A stretch of DNA of 64,000 bases from Clytia hemisphaerica. Taxonomy: Eukaryota; Cnidaria; Hydrozoa; Leptothecata; Clytiidae. Position 1 is the stretch's first letter. The number at the start of each line of letters is the position of its first letter. The notes under the pieces are model-generated. The model worked only from the letters and a program-made list of their open reading frames with translations. It had not been told where the DNA came from and did no database searches. A program made the position numbers and the translations under genes. This document shows, piece by piece, positions 22,306 through 33,383 of this stretch. The DNA lies in contig CACVBU010000862.1 of assembly GCA_902728285.1 (NCBI GenBank), positions 61,972 to 125,971 on the forward strand, read 5' to 3'.

Positions 22306-22851
22306 CATTGTTTTCAAGAAGCTGTTTTCCATCTCTTTACATTCCTCTGCTTTCACATCTCCTTGTTTGTTTTTTTTTCTCCTAGTTCTGCGCCATCTTA
22401 ATTAGGGTGAATAGAAAACAATCTTAGTTAAAGCCCGGGCTCCACTTACGTACGCTGTCATTGCACTTCTCAAGCAAAATCTTCTATGTTGTTGATCAAA
22501 CGCGTCAAAAGAAAACTAAATGAATGTCATTATGGTTCATTCAGACGTACAATTGAGAAAAGTTGAAATGAACCTAAATTTTTTTCAAGTGCATAGCACT
22601 TTTTTATGATGCAATCTTTTCTCCAAGCTGAAAGGATTGAAGCCATTAAGATATGATCGCAGCGCAGACAATGAAGAGACGGGCTTACAGGAAGCTAGAC
22701 TTTTTGAGTTTATAGCTATATACTTTCGCTTTATGGTGTTTCTGTATGACTGTCTAACCACCCTTAAATGCCTTGGGAAGGCCCCTCCTAACTTGGCAAG
22801 CAAGAATTAGATTATTTCACCAAATCCCTAAGCGTAAGTTATTTAAGCTGA

Positions 22852-23868
22852 CACCGCGTTTAGCCTACCAAGCCAAACGCAGTGACTGAAATTTGCTTAT
22901 CAGGCCTTCTGACCCTTACTATAGGCCTAAGAACACTGCCCAATCGCTAATTTTGCTATCCGATCACCGCGTTTAGCCTACCAAGCCAAACGCGGTGACT
23001 GAAATTTGCTTATCAGGCCTTCTGACCCTTACTATAGGCCTATGAACACTGCCCAATCCTTAATTTTGCTATCTGATCACCGCGTTTAGCCTACCAAGCC
23101 AAACGCGGTGACTGAAATTTGCTTATCAGGCCTTCTGACCCTTACTATAGGCCTATGAACACTGCCCAATCGCTAATTCTGCTATCCGATCACCGCGTTT
23201 AGCCTACCAAGCCAAACGCGGTGACTGAAATTTGTTTATCAGGCCTTCTGACCCTTACTATAGGCCTATGAACACTGCCCAATCGCTAATTTTGCTATTC
23301 GATCACCGCGTTTAGCCTACCAAGCCAAACGCGGTGACTGAAATTTGCTTATCAGGCCTTCTGACCCTTACTATAGGCCTATGAACACTGCCCAATCCCT
23401 AATTTTGCTATCCAATCACCACGTTTAGCCTACCAAGCCAAACGCGGTGACTGAAATTTGCTTATCAGGCCTTCTGACCCTTACTATAGGCCTATGAACA
23501 CTGCCCAATCCCTAATTTTGCTATCCGATCACCGAGTTTAGCCTACCAAGCCAAACGCGGTGACTGAAATTTGCTTATCAGGCCTTCTGACCCTTACTAT
23601 AGGCCTATGAACACTGCCCAATCCCAAATTTTGCTATCCGATCACCGCGTTTAGCCTACCAAGCCAAACGCAGTGACTGAAAATTGCTTATCAGGCCTTC
23701 TGACCCTTACTATAGGCCTATGGACACTGCCCAATCGCTAATTTTTCTATGCGATCACCGCGTTTAGCCTACGAAGCCAAACGCAGTGGCTGAAATTTGC
23801 TTCTCAGGCCTTCTGACTCTTACTATAGGCCTATGAACACTGCCCAATCGCTAATTTTGCTTTCCGAT
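22852..23868 (+). repeat. 113-bp satellite, nine tandem copies, each with a hairpin
   Basis: Units start at 22852, 22965, 23078 and so on at an exact 113-bp period and end with a partial unit at 23869. Each begins CACCGCGTTT-AGCCTACCAAGCC-AAACGCGGTG, a 10-bp stem with a 13-base loop. Each also holds two AGGCCT sites 20 bp apart. Units differ by a few bases, including single stem changes such as CACCACG, CACCGAG and CGCAGTG. Confidence 0.95.
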
Positions 23869-23888
23869 TACCAAAAACAATCCTTATT

Positions 23889-24303
23889 CGGGTGACGGCA
23901 AATTATTCTCCTGGAATAGAGCCGCCAAATGATCAAATCAAAACATGAGAAAGTTGTGACGTCATATTACTCTTTTCAGTTTGCGTGTTTGAAAGTTTGA
24001 TGTGTGTACTCAGTTTCGTGGAATTTCTGGCATTAAAACAGATATGCTATTCTTAAGAACAAATTTCTAAAAGGCTTTGTTTCTGTGAATATTTCTTTTT
24101 GGATTAAGAAATTCCATCTTTATTGTTCTAATGATTATAACATTTATTTATAAGATGCTTTGTTGTCTTTTTAATCTTGTGTAAACTTGCATATGTTTGC
24201 ATACTTTCAAATAAAATCAACCACGGCTTTTTCGTTCCTCTATTTTTGCATACATTCAAGATGGCGGATGAAAGGCGAAAAAGTTATACTAGCCGTCACC
24301 CGG
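23889..24303. mobile_element. possible 415-bp element with CGGGTGACGGC ends
   Basis: CGGGTGACGGC lies right after the satellite and its complement, GCCGTCACCCG, at 24292-24302. No target duplication found. The inside is AT-rich and non-coding. Confidence 0.5.
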
Positions 24304-24516
24304 CGTCGCACCCGCTGAGTAGAGTGTTTGTGTTTTGAACACATCAAAGGCCTTGGGATAGTGCATAATTATATCATTTTATTTTAAGCGCTTATTGCCA
24401 GAAATATTAGCCAAAAAGGGGAAATATTTGAAATGAAAGAATGACAAAAAGGAAAAAAGTTGTCATGCCTGGCCAGGAAATCACTTGAAAAAATTGGCAA
24501 TTGACTAAAGTTTTCT

Positions 24517-24900
24517 TCATTTTTTAAATGCATATGTAGAAGAAAATTTTTAGGGCACATTGAAGAAAATACATATTCATAACAAATGTTTTCCATCTTT
24601 TAAATGCACGTGTAAGAAATCTCCAAATTTTTAAAGTTTTCCACGTTTTCAACGCGCATTGAAGAAAATAAATTCATAACAAAAGTTTTCCATCGTTTTG
24701 AAGCTCCAATTTATAAAACGTTTTCAACTATTAAAAACGTGGAAAACTACAACCAAAAAGTTTTCCATGTTTTAAATGCACGGGGAAGAAATCTCCAAAT
24801 TCACAACAAAAGTTTCTACGTTTAAAACGCACGTGGAAAAAAAATCCCACGACAAAGTTTCCACATTAAAATGCAGGGGAAGAAAATCTCCAAGTACCAG
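24517..24900. repeat. degenerate tandem repeat
   Basis: Phrases such as AAAGTTTTCCA, TTTTAAATGCACG and GAAGAAATCTCCAAAT recur about every 70-100 bp with many differences. Confidence 0.55.
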
Positions 24901-25503
24901 TTAAGACAATGATCCATTGTTTAATTCCATATTCAATACAATCAAATTTAAGGTTACATTCTTCATATTGGCCAAGGTGTACGGTTATATCAGCTTAAAA
25001 ATTGAAATTACCAGTTCTGTGACACAAACAAATTTTCCCCACAAAGAGAGTTTTCACTAACTGTCACTAACCAGTTAATTCATTGTTTTAGATAAAAACA
25101 CCAAGGGAAATTCAATCATTAACCAGTCAATTTTTGCTCCATGTTTAAATTTTTAGCTCAAAGCTAGCCAAATCATAGTTCATCACTAACTGACCATTGC
25201 GCATTGGGTGGTGCATACCATAAAAGTGAGTTCAAACTTTTTTTCAGGTATAACATGGTCAGATTTATCCACAATCACTTTAGGTAAATATACAGGCAAA
25301 ATTGAAGTTTATAGCTAGCTTGTTGTGAAAGTTGACAAAATGTCCTGTTTTTCCAAGACCATCAAGATAAGAGATTGTATCTTCCACACAAAGAGTAGTA
25401 AACGAAAGCATCAAATCCAGACATCGTACAAAAACATGATCCAATTCAACTCATGAAAAGCATAAAAACCAAAGAAAAATAGCGAAAGAGCAACATTTGT
25501 TGT

Positions 25504-25677
25504 CTATTTTTTGCCTCCATCTTTGTTATGACTGTTAAAAAGCAGTATGGTCCGATCAGCAATACGCTTTCGGACCGGGCGACGTTTTCCGATCGGCAAG
25601 GAGAATAGACCACCGTACGCATATTTCCTACGACGTGTCTTGGAAAAATGACGTCTTCCGCCTCGAAAAAAGAACAT
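25504..25677 (-). CDS. small very basic ORF, 57 aa, uncertain
   Basis: This frame is locally richer in G+C than its surroundings. It encodes an Arg/Lys-rich peptide with RGGRRHFSKTRRRKYAYGG and LPIGKRRPVRKR. It is open upstream to a stop at about 25714. It could be the last exon of a minus-strand gene or a short ORF; no splice acceptor is convincing and I recognise no family. Otherwise the stretch 24.9-27.2 kb shows no gene. Confidence 0.2.
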   Translation of the reverse strand: MFFFRGGRRHFSKTRRRKYAYGGLFSLPIGKRRPVRKRIADRTILLFNSHNKDGGKK

Positions 25678-26679
25678 CCTACTGTTTGTACCGCCGGAGC
25701 TTGATTTTAAAGAGACTCATGTACAAACTCACGAAATTGACCAAAAACGAGCGTTAGACTTGGAGAAGAAGAAGAAGGAGAAGAAGAAAAATTACCGTTT
25801 TAACAAATATTTCCTTCTGGAAAGGAAATATTTAGCAAGCCATCTTTGTACATTTTTGTTTTTGTTTTATTTTTATATTTTGATGATTTCGCTCGACAGA
25901 CGATTCGTGATTCGAATAAAAATGTTTGATCGTTCGACAAATATCGTTATTTTATTAAGGCACCCTTTACACTAGAATAACTAGAAGGAAAAAAGGGCGA
26001 TGCGCGAGGGCGGGAGGCAGGGGGTGTTGTGCCGCCGTGGATTATGTGGTGTGTTTGGGGCATTAAAGCTCTTACGACCCTGTCTCTATAAAGCGGCTCC
26101 ATCAGAGGGATTTTTAGAGTGTCTCTTATTTTGCTAGCAACTTGCGAATTGAGGTTGAGTCTGGATCGCTTCGCAACCCTTGTACAATACGGCTAGTTAT
26201 ATTAGAAGCCATTATTTCCTAAAAATAAAGTCTTCTTGAAAACAAGAAACTAAAAATGAAAGTGATTTAAGGTAGAATTTTCACTCAGAAAGCTTTATGA
26301 AAACTATAAGATATGACAGAATGTTGAAAAAGTTTATAACGAAAAATCACTACATAGTTTCTTTGGATCGAAAGTCTCTTGACCACTAAAGCAAAGAAAA
26401 TGTTTAAGAAAGTATGAATCAACAGATGAAATCAATCTCCTCGCTTCGACCGCCATCTTGTTTTGTTTTGAAAACGTTTGTTGTTTAAGGAGCTCGGAAT
26501 CAGAAAATATATCTATTTTAGCCAGTATCCGACAGCTTTTCCCTGTCCAGCCAGACGCAAAAAGTGTGGTACTGGTATTAAGCGCCGTTTCTACCAAAAC
26601 GGACGGACAGAAGGAAACACGGACAAAAAAATAGTGACTCTTTAAAGGCCCACTCGCTAGCGCTGGGCCAAAAAATAGT

Positions 26680-26800
26680 TTAATTTGGCCATTGAGGGCT
26701 ATTTTTGGCAAAATATTGCTATTAGATAAAAAAAAACTGTTTCAAGGCTCGAAAAAGCACAAATTTGCAAAATTACATAAAAATTTTAAATTTGATGGAA
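26680..26800 (+). repeat. dispersed repeat R2, copy 2
   Basis: TTTAATTTGGCCATTGAGGG, TTTTTGGCAAAATATTGCTA and TTTCAAGGCTCGAAAAAGCA align with 15560-15660 and with the complement of 63745-63890. Confidence 0.55.
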
Positions 26801-26984
26801 ATTAATTTAAACTTTTAAGGCCATTCTTTTTTTGCAAAAATGTTTTACCTTAATTAAAGCTGAAACTTTGTTACTGCTGTTATTTGCCTTGCATCCATAT
26901 TATTGAGACGTGGAGTTACATATTTTTTGAAAATTTGTTTATATTGACTAGTAGGATATCGATTTCAGAGCAGGTCGATCAAAT

Positions 26985-28320
26985 TTGATTGACTTCCATT
27001 TCTTTTTTTTGATGAATAACCAATCAATTTGTTCCAATATTCGATAGGTAATGAAGCCTATTAGAAAATTCTGAGTATTGATCATTGATTGGATTTGAAT
27101 GATCGATTGAACTTGCAACCGTTAAATGATCAATCTGGATTAGTCATCTTAGAGTCAATCATTGAATAATCGATCAACTAATCAGGGCTCTGAATGGTGT
27201 TCTAGGTCCCATCAACAAATTTAAGCCCCCCCCCCCTAAGTTTTAGGTCCCCCCACTTTCCACAGTAAAGTTCAGGTCCCAGTTGAAATGTAAAGGTTCA
27301 GGTCCCAGTAAAGAAAATTAATTCGGCACCAAATTATTTCGATTTCAATGTTATTTATTTTTAAATATTTCTCCTTTTTGATACCACCCCCTCTTGTGCG
27401 CAGATAAAAATAAAACAGTAGAATATTTAAAAACAGAACATTAAAACCAACCAAAAAAATATTTTTACAATTTCTTAATTATTGTAATTAGCCCCCAGAA
27501 CTTCAGTTCAGTCCTTCAGGTCCCCCACCCCCTTGAGTTTTAAAAAGGGACAGCTCCCACACACTTTTAGACCGATTTTAGATTTACACCGCCCACTCAA
27601 ATAAGTGGGGGGGGGGTGGAGCCATGCTAATGTAATCGGGTCTTCCTTAATGTCATAATTAGCATAACATTATCGAATACCTATCAATTACTGTAACTTG
27701 GTCTAATGTCAAAATCCCCCTTCTAATTTCGACATCCTTCTTTAAAGATAGGAGTAATTGGAAGGTCTGAATCGATGATAGAAACTATTTTTCTTTGCTT
27801 AGTGATCAGACAGGAAAATACCTTTTATCTATAAGTCATCCCAACCTTCCTATTATTCCTATCTATAAAGAAGGGTGTCGGAAATAGAAGAAGGATGTTG
27901 ACATTAGACCAACTTACGGTACCAGAACCAATCGATACCTATCCAGTCCAAGGTCCAATGACCACTATCCCACGAAGCGCTAATCCAACATGCCAGACTT
28001 CTCTCCATTGATAAAATTGATAACTTTTTCCGATCGATGACTTATCGATAAAATAATTGATGGATTGGATATCGGTTGATTTTGATAATTGATAGACAAT
28101 CGATAATCAAGATTTTACTGGAAGCTCGATTGGCTATCATCAATTGTGATTGTGATAGATTTTCTATCGATTTATTCTAAAGATGTTTGATTGATCACAA
28201 TTGACAGCCAATTGAGTCCAATCGATTAAAAAACTAATCTATTACCAGTTAGAATAGTCTCGATTATCGAAATCAATCGTCATCCAATCAATCGGTTGGT
28301 TATCAATTAGTCATATATTT
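26985..28320. repeat. low-complexity region rich in ATTGAT/ATCGAT
   Basis: Two blocks (about 26985-27190 and 27990-28320) are dense in ATTGAT, GATCGATT and ATCGATT variants without a fixed period. Between them lie a C/G-run stretch (27215-27620) and the element at 27690-27924. No gene. Confidence 0.6.
27690..27924. mobile_element. inverted-repeat element with TTGGTCTAATGTC arms, copy 1
   Basis: AACTTGGTCTAATGTCAA on the left faces its complement near 27900. The match continues inward over ACATCCTTCTT-TAAAGATAGGA and ATTGGAAGG, giving arms of about 75 bp. The same family recurs at 63112-63334. Confidence 0.8.
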
Positions 28321-28428
28321 ACATTGAGTCTGGAAAATGACAATTAACACATCGTGCGCACCACGCATCTACCTAAAAGCTAGCAATTAAGGTAACTTCT
28401 ATCACTTAAATAGATTGACACCCCCTGC

Positions 28429-28435
28429 TATAAAT
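28429..28435 (+). promoter_or_regulatory. possible TATA box
   Basis: TATAAAT after CCCCTGC, 84 bp before the ATG of the small secreted ORF. A start of transcription near 28460 would give a short leader. Suggestive only in such AT-rich DNA. Confidence 0.3.
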
Positions 28436-28518
28436 TCTTCTGTGAAATACTTAGTAAATGATAATCTGTCTTACAACACAACTTAATCAAACATCAACAA
28501 ATAATTCTACCTGTAAAA

Positions 28519-28671
28519 ATGAACATCATACCTGTCTGTGTGTTGTCTGTATTGTTGTTGTGTGTAGCTAGTGATGTTCAAGAGCAACTCTTTAATTGTA
28601 AGATTCCCATCACTTTATTGGTGCATTTACTAACTACACAAACATTAAATACTGTGCTAAAAGAAATATAA
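28519..28671 (+). CDS. 50-aa ORF with signal peptide, duplicated at 61.9 kb
   Basis: A 50-codon frame begins with a textbook secretion signal: M-N-I-I-P, then a hydrophobic core VCVLSVLLLCVA, then SDVQEQLFN. The continuation is CKIPITLLVHLLTTQTL and a stop. A GTAAGA in AATTGTAAGA could serve as a splice donor, making this the first exon of a longer gene. However, the inverted copy near 61.9-62.1 kb has GCAAGA there and keeps VQEQLFNCKIPITLLVHLLT, with mostly silent changes over that stretch, which favours reading straight through. Function unknown; it may belong to a repeat family. Confidence 0.35.
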   Translation: MNIIPVCVLSVLLLCVASDVQEQLFNCKIPITLLVHLLTTQTLNTVLKEI

Positions 28672-28730
28672 ACCTCTTTAAGTACTCTAAAAACACCAAA
28701 AACATGATAAAAATACAAAAATCCACAGCA

Positions 28731-28975
28731 AGTCTGACAGCATGATCAAATCCTCGATCAAATCCGTCATTTAAAAAAACGAGCAATGTTTACGAATGCT
28801 TGGTTCCACCTACTCAGCACTTGTGGAGTAGAATCATTAAATTTTATCTTAGCGAGTGAGTCTATATTTTAGAATCTTCGAGAATGTTCTAGAAGTTTCA
28901 ACTACTTTCCTTTTCTAATTTATTTTCCGCACCGCCGCCGCGAAAGCCTATTGTAATACTTTCGCTATCCGAAAT
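28731..28975 (-). repeat. dispersed repeat R3, copy 1
   Basis: On the minus strand it matches 38935-39165 (plus): AATAGGCTTTCGCGGCGGCGG, GAAACTTCTAGAACAT, GACTCACTCGCTAAGATAAAAT and GTAAACATTGCTCGTTTTT align in order. About 240 bp. No terminal repeats recognised. Confidence 0.75.
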
Positions 28976-29289
28976 TAATAATAAATCTAAAGTTTACCTT
29001 TCTTTACGATGAAAAAAGAATTCATTAAAAATTGACCTTATTTCGGGCACAGTTAGCCTTCAAACACTTATACTTTTTTTGGGTCACCCGGTGAGATTTA
29101 GATTCTAGAATTATTCAACTTCCAAAAATTTCAAAAATTTCATAAAAGGAGTTGAAGAATATATTCTCTTTTAGTAGCCTCGGCACATCTCTGTGATTAT
29201 ATTAGAAGGGTTTCAGACTTACATTTTGTAATTTAGTACCTCATTTTTCATTAAGACATTACACAATGAATACCACAAAGGACAATACC

Positions 29290-30600
29290 TACTAACTACT
29301 CCTTCAGGTGACCGCGCTCAATAAGATTAACTCAAAACCTTTTAAACCCATTAAATTAAAGCAGATATATTGGAAAAGTATGTCTGGTGACTTGAATTTG
29401 CGTGATCAATATGCAGTTGAGGTCTATAACAGATTCTCTGCAATTCCCACTTCTCAAATCACCTCCAGTAATGTTGATGACGTTTACGACCAATTGATAA
29501 AAGTTAACAAGGAAGTCGCACTTTCAGTTCTGCTAAAATGCCTAAACGGTCGAAATATACCCCCTGTTGATATCTCTGAAGCCAGAAGTAATCTTAATGT
29601 AACAACGTCAGTATGACCAAATCAGTGACTTTGAAAAAATAACAGTCGATGAAATATTTCGTACCCAACAAATTCTTATTCGTTTCTTTCCTATCATAAT
29701 GCTTAAACGTATGATACAGATGCAGTGCAGGGAGTGATTAAGGCTAAAAAATTGCCTACCCTAAGTATCAGACTTAAAGTTTTCGAAGATAAATTATTAT
29801 GTAATTGTCTTACTCTTAGGTTCCAAATAGACGGGGGGGGTTCGAATAAACGGGGGGGGGTTTGGAAATTTTATAGATTTTAATAAACGCCCCCCCTAAT
29901 TGCCGGGGGGGGGGTTGGAAATTGTACTTCTGAAACCCAAAAATAAGGTAAAAATAGGCTAAAATTAGGCTATTTAGGAGGCAAAATAAGGGGCCTTCTC
30001 TTTGACACCTGAAAATATTCTTAGAGATTAATAAACGGGGGGTCCTAATAAGGTCCGGGGGGGTGGAAAAATATTCGAAAATTAACAAGCGGGGGGGGGG
30101 GGCGTTTATTTGGAACCTAAGAGTAAGTAAAGATCTTCTAAATTGAAAAAGCTATCCAATATTGACAAATCAACCTATCCCTTCGATTTCCAGACGGCTC
30201 CCCTCGTTTCCCTGCCGTTTCCAGACGCTTCCCCTCGTTTCCTGGGCGTTTCATGTTTTAGTAAGTACGCAACTAGGAGGAGAAAAGCTCAATTAGAAAA
30301 CAAAAAAGACTCTGGACGATGCTCATCTGAGGCAGCTTTCATCTCTGGTAAAATCTGATCTTTCCAATCAGCATGCAAACAAGCGACACCATCTTGCATG
30401 GAAAACTGTCAAGGACTTATCCGGTAATAATTCTATCTCCTTTGTACAAATTAAGGGTGGCTTTTCTCAAAAAACGCTTAGAAAACTGGAAAATCCATTC
30501 CCAAAATCTCCTTGGTAAGAAACAAAAACTTTCTGATAATTTCACTCTCCCACGTGTTCAAATTTCTGACCCGTTTACTTCTGAGAAATAACCAAAATGG
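29290..30600 (+). pseudogene. decayed LINE fragment (linker before reverse transcriptase)
   Basis: The frame at 29308-29616 carries the segment that lies between endonuclease and reverse transcriptase in many LINEs (YWKSMSGDLNLRDQYAVEVYNRF). Broken frames after the insertion at 29813-30123 continue it, including RRRKAQLENKK and HLAWKTVKDLSGN, which resembles AAWKTINDLTG in the LINE at 56.9 kb. Stops and frameshifts are frequent and no catalytic motif survives. Strongly degraded. Confidence 0.6.
29813..30123. mobile_element. TA-inserting CTCTT element with G runs, copy 1
   Basis: TA then CTCTTAGGTTCCAAATAGACG at the left, complement then TA at the right. Runs of 7-12 G or C recur next to AATAAACG and TGGAAA. 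It interrupts the LINE fragment. Confidence 0.8.
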
Positions 30601-30635
30601 CTTCAGAAAAGGTCCTTCTAGGTCGTTCGGTAGGC

Positions 30636-30995
30636 CGTGAAAAAGCACAAGCCAAAATCATATTGACTTGTGCCGACCAATCAAGATTCTATTCAGCGCG
30701 CAATCAACGCAGAGAAAAGTAACTATGACGACCATCCAAAATCTTGGATTAAGTTCAAAGTTGATATTTTCATTCCCTTTGTTGAAAACACAACTAAAAA
30801 ATGTCACCAATGCTTTTCAAAAAGAGTCAGTGATAGAGAATCATAACATAAAGTCTGTCTGTTATTTCGATTCAATTAAAGTAACATTTCCATAATTAAT
30901 AGTTTAGTAATTACTGTTATACATTTGGGAATCATGTAGAAGATTTCTTTTGAAAGAAACTCATTTCAATTAGACTTGGAGGTTTCTGGGGAATT
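30636..30995 (+). repeat. dispersed repeat R1, copy 2
   Basis: Second copy of 4663-5030, ending at the same TTTCTGGGGAATT. The foldback element starts immediately after it. Confidence 0.75.
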
Positions 30996-30997
30996 TG

Positions 30998-32354
30998 CAG
31001 CGTGCGACGCTGCGCATACGTTTTGTACGAGTGTGATTATTTGTGTGCCTTGCGTGCCCTCGTGGGTCTCGTGGGTTACGTGGCTCGTGCCCTCGTGAGT
31101 TACGTGGCTCTTGTGCCCTCGTGGGTCTCGTGCCTTCGTGGGTATCTCGTGGGTCCAAAAAGAATTTACGTGGGTATCTCGTGGGTGCAAAAAAAATTAC
31201 GTGGGTATCTCGTGAGTCCAAAAAAATTACGTGGGTATCTCGTGGTTCCAAAAGATTTACGTGCGTATCTCGTGGGTGCAAAAAAACATTACGTGGGTAT
31301 CTCGTGGGTTCAAAAAAATTACGTGGGTATCTCGTGGGTCCAAAAAATTTAAGTGGGTATCTCGTGGGTCCAAAAAAAAATTACGTGGGTTTCTCGTGGG
31401 TCCAAAAAAATTACGTGGGTATCTCGTGGGTCCAAAAAAAGATTACATGGGTATCTCGTGGGTCCAAAAAAATTATGCGAGTCCTTAAAATTTGACATTA
31501 AATTTTTGCGAATTTTACGTGAAGAAGCTTGTTTTAAGCTTACAAAAACCTAAAGAACATAACCGATAGCGCTTGATCTAAATTTTTTTTTTTTAATTAT
31601 CTTGATCCAGACGCTTTTTTCTTTCGATAATTTAAATTTAGTAGGATTATACCGCAGATTGTTTTCCTCGGTGGATGGAGGCCTTACAATACTCCACGTA
31701 AACACACAATTTTAGAAGTTTGCTAGTACGATCGTTAAATACATTCGAAAACATTTCAAAACAAAAGAAAAGAGGAAAACAGGATCAGGCAAAGCTGGGC
31801 AGAAATTAAAATTACTAAACGTAGATGGGCCTTAAATTTCAAAACGAAGGATGAATAAAGTCTAAACCAGGCTCTATCCGATCTGTCAATCAAAACAAAC
31901 TTATCGAGAACAAAAAAAATATTGCTTGCGAAAACGAAAGTGACACACAAAAAACAAACCAACAAACACACATACAGACTACGGCTATTAATATATAGAT
32001 ACGTACGATTGTACACACTTTTGTAGGAAAACAGACTCTCTTGAAAAGTCTTACAAACTCTAAAGTACTTAAAGAACTGCATAAGGTTTTTTTTCGGCGC
32101 GAGTCTATACACAGAGTCTTGGCGCAATTTTTTGGACCCACGAGATTAGTACCCAAGTAAATTTTTTGGACCCACGTAATATTTTTCTGGACCCACGAAA
32201 TACCCACGTAAATTTTTTTTGGACCCACGAGATACCCACGTAATTTTTTTCTGGACCCACGAAGGCACGAGACCCACAAGGGCACGACCCACGTAACCCA
32301 CGAGACCCACGAGGGCACGCAAGGCACACAAATAATCACACTCGTTTTGTACAN
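30998..32354. mobile_element. foldback-type element with tandem-repeat arms
   Basis: The left arm (about 31019-31480) and right arm (about 32130-32354) are inverted copies. The outer part reads CGAGTGTGATTATTTGTGTG then CCTTGCGTGCCCTCGTGGG. Further in, both turn into tandem units of about 30 bp, ACGTGGGTATCTCGTGGGTCC plus an A run: about eleven in the left arm, four or five in the right. The centre (31490-32130) is AT-rich without a credible gene. Long inverted ends built of short direct repeats define foldback elements such as Drosophila FB. A 7-bp-stem hairpin, GCAGCGT-GCG-ACGCTGC, lies at 30998-31014 just outside the left arm. All frames in the arms are by-products of the repeat. The N at 32354 lies at the right tip. 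Confidence 0.75.
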
Positions 32355-32837
32355 CTGCCAGGTAAGAAATTAAACAAGAAATTCGCAAAGTTAATTTCGC
32401 GAAAAATGAAATTTTTCTAAAATCGCGAAAGTTTTCCAAGTTTTAAAAGCCTAGGAGAGTCGATATTATCGATATTATTGCGCTGACTAGGATTCGGAAT
32501 GGGAGGAAGAAGTGCAAATAGTTTATTTTTCATTTATTAGCATATCACTCTTTCGATTGAAGAAAAAAATGATATTTGAAATAATTTTTTATTCACTTTC
32601 CCTAGCAACTCGCGAAAGTTATTGCTACTAAAATTGAACATCGGTCAAGGCAACAGCCTTGCAAGCTCGGTCGTTACTTGACCACGGGCAATATTTCTCA
32701 GTAAAGCCCTCACTAACCGGTCATTATTGTATTAAAAATATGCACAACATTTTTGACAGTGCAACAAATGGGAAAACAACGTAACCGTTCATAACAGAAA
32801 ATCAAGGGGTGCTCATTTCCAAAAAAAATAAACTTAC

Positions 32838-33383
32838 CATCAAAATCGTATTTTGTTCCATCGATTGTCACTATCCCATTACGTGCTGTGTCTCGAAGTT
32901 CGTATCCGAAATGTCTACAAGACAAGAAAGGATGAACAGGGGATTCGAAAATGGCAGGAAATTTCCAAAAGTGTTTTCCTACTGTTATCATCCAAATCTT
33001 TTTTTCCTGCCTCACACACCCTTCTCACAGACCCGGTGAGATTTTTTCAGCCAGTGGGGGTAAAAAAAGCGGACCAAAACTCAATGGGGATTAATATTCC
33101 CATTTTGCTCATGACTGAGGATTTGAATTCTATTGTTTTTGAGCAGAAAATTCAGTTGGAAAAAGTAGGCCAATAATTTGCGGTGATCTATTTTCAGTGG
33201 GGACAAAATTTTAGCCATTTTTTCCAGTGGGGAGGGTTCCCAGTGGGGCTGTGAGAAGGAGTGTTGCCTCCCTTTACCCTAGACAGACATGGCTTTGAGA
33301 CAGGTAAAAGTTTGCTCAAGATTCTGCTTACCTCCTTTCTTCTCTAATTTTGGGACAATTGGCGAGGATGCACAACCAGCCAT
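32838..33383 (-). CDS. 5' part of a spliced gene of unknown function (two exons)
   Basis: Exon 1 (33383-33332) encodes MAGCASSPIVPKLEKKG and ends at GGAG/GTAAGC. Exon 2 (32981-32838) follows an acceptor AACAG/TAGG and ends at GATG/GTAAGT. Phases agree (52 and 144 nt), giving at least 65 residues. Exon 2 reads VGKHFWKFPAIF near its start and GIVTIDGTKYDFD at its end. I do not recognise the family and did not find the next exon, which should lie below 32838, perhaps beyond the foldback element. An alternative acceptor CTTGTAG/ACATT inside exon 2 does not keep the phase. The intron holds the element at 33014-33264. Confidence 0.45.
33014..33264. mobile_element. ACACCCCTG-family element, copy 2
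   Basis: Left end ACACACCCTTCTCACAGACCC, right end reversed AACACTCCTTCTCACAGCCCC, flanked by TGCCTC on both sides (33008-33013 and 33265-33270). The CCAGTGGGG units inside match the other copies, here in the opposite sense. Confidence 0.7.

Larger units (their letters stand above)
12128..22349. mobile_element. PIF/Harbinger DNA transposon with nested insertions
   Basis: A Myb/SANT gene (plus) and a DDE transposase gene (minus) face each other, the standard two-gene content of Harbinger elements. Upstream of each gene lies the same sequence in inverted orientation: CAGAGGAATGTAAAGAGATG at 12128 and its complement ending at 22349. A second inverted match, GGGTGTTTTTCCACTGAC near 12175 and its near-complement near 21716, lies further in. 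About half of the 10.2 kb is later insertion: 12472-12781, 13583-18711 (with more inside), probably 19560-20212, and 21803-22305. I could not see the 3-bp TWA duplication expected of this superfamily, so the exact tips are uncertain. Confidence 0.7.

Noticed and set aside
22852..23868. CRISPR array
   Set aside because: Whole 113-bp units are repeated, not short repeats with unique spacers, and the context is an animal genome.
26334..26711. 125-codon minus frame
   Set aside because: No recognisable domain or start support, and it overlaps repeat R2 at its upstream end.
28595..28600. Splice donor making the signal-peptide ORF a first exon
   Set aside because: The site is GC instead of GT in the second copy while the coding sequence beyond it is kept, so read-through is more likely.
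31002..31553. Overlapping long frames in several frames on both strands
   Set aside because: All are translations of the 30-bp repeat of the foldback arms, whose unit lacks stops; no start, splice or domain evidence.
31756..32127. 123-codon hydrophobic minus frame in the centre of the foldback element
   Set aside because: T/A-rich composition explains the hydrophobic residues; no motif and no transposase features.
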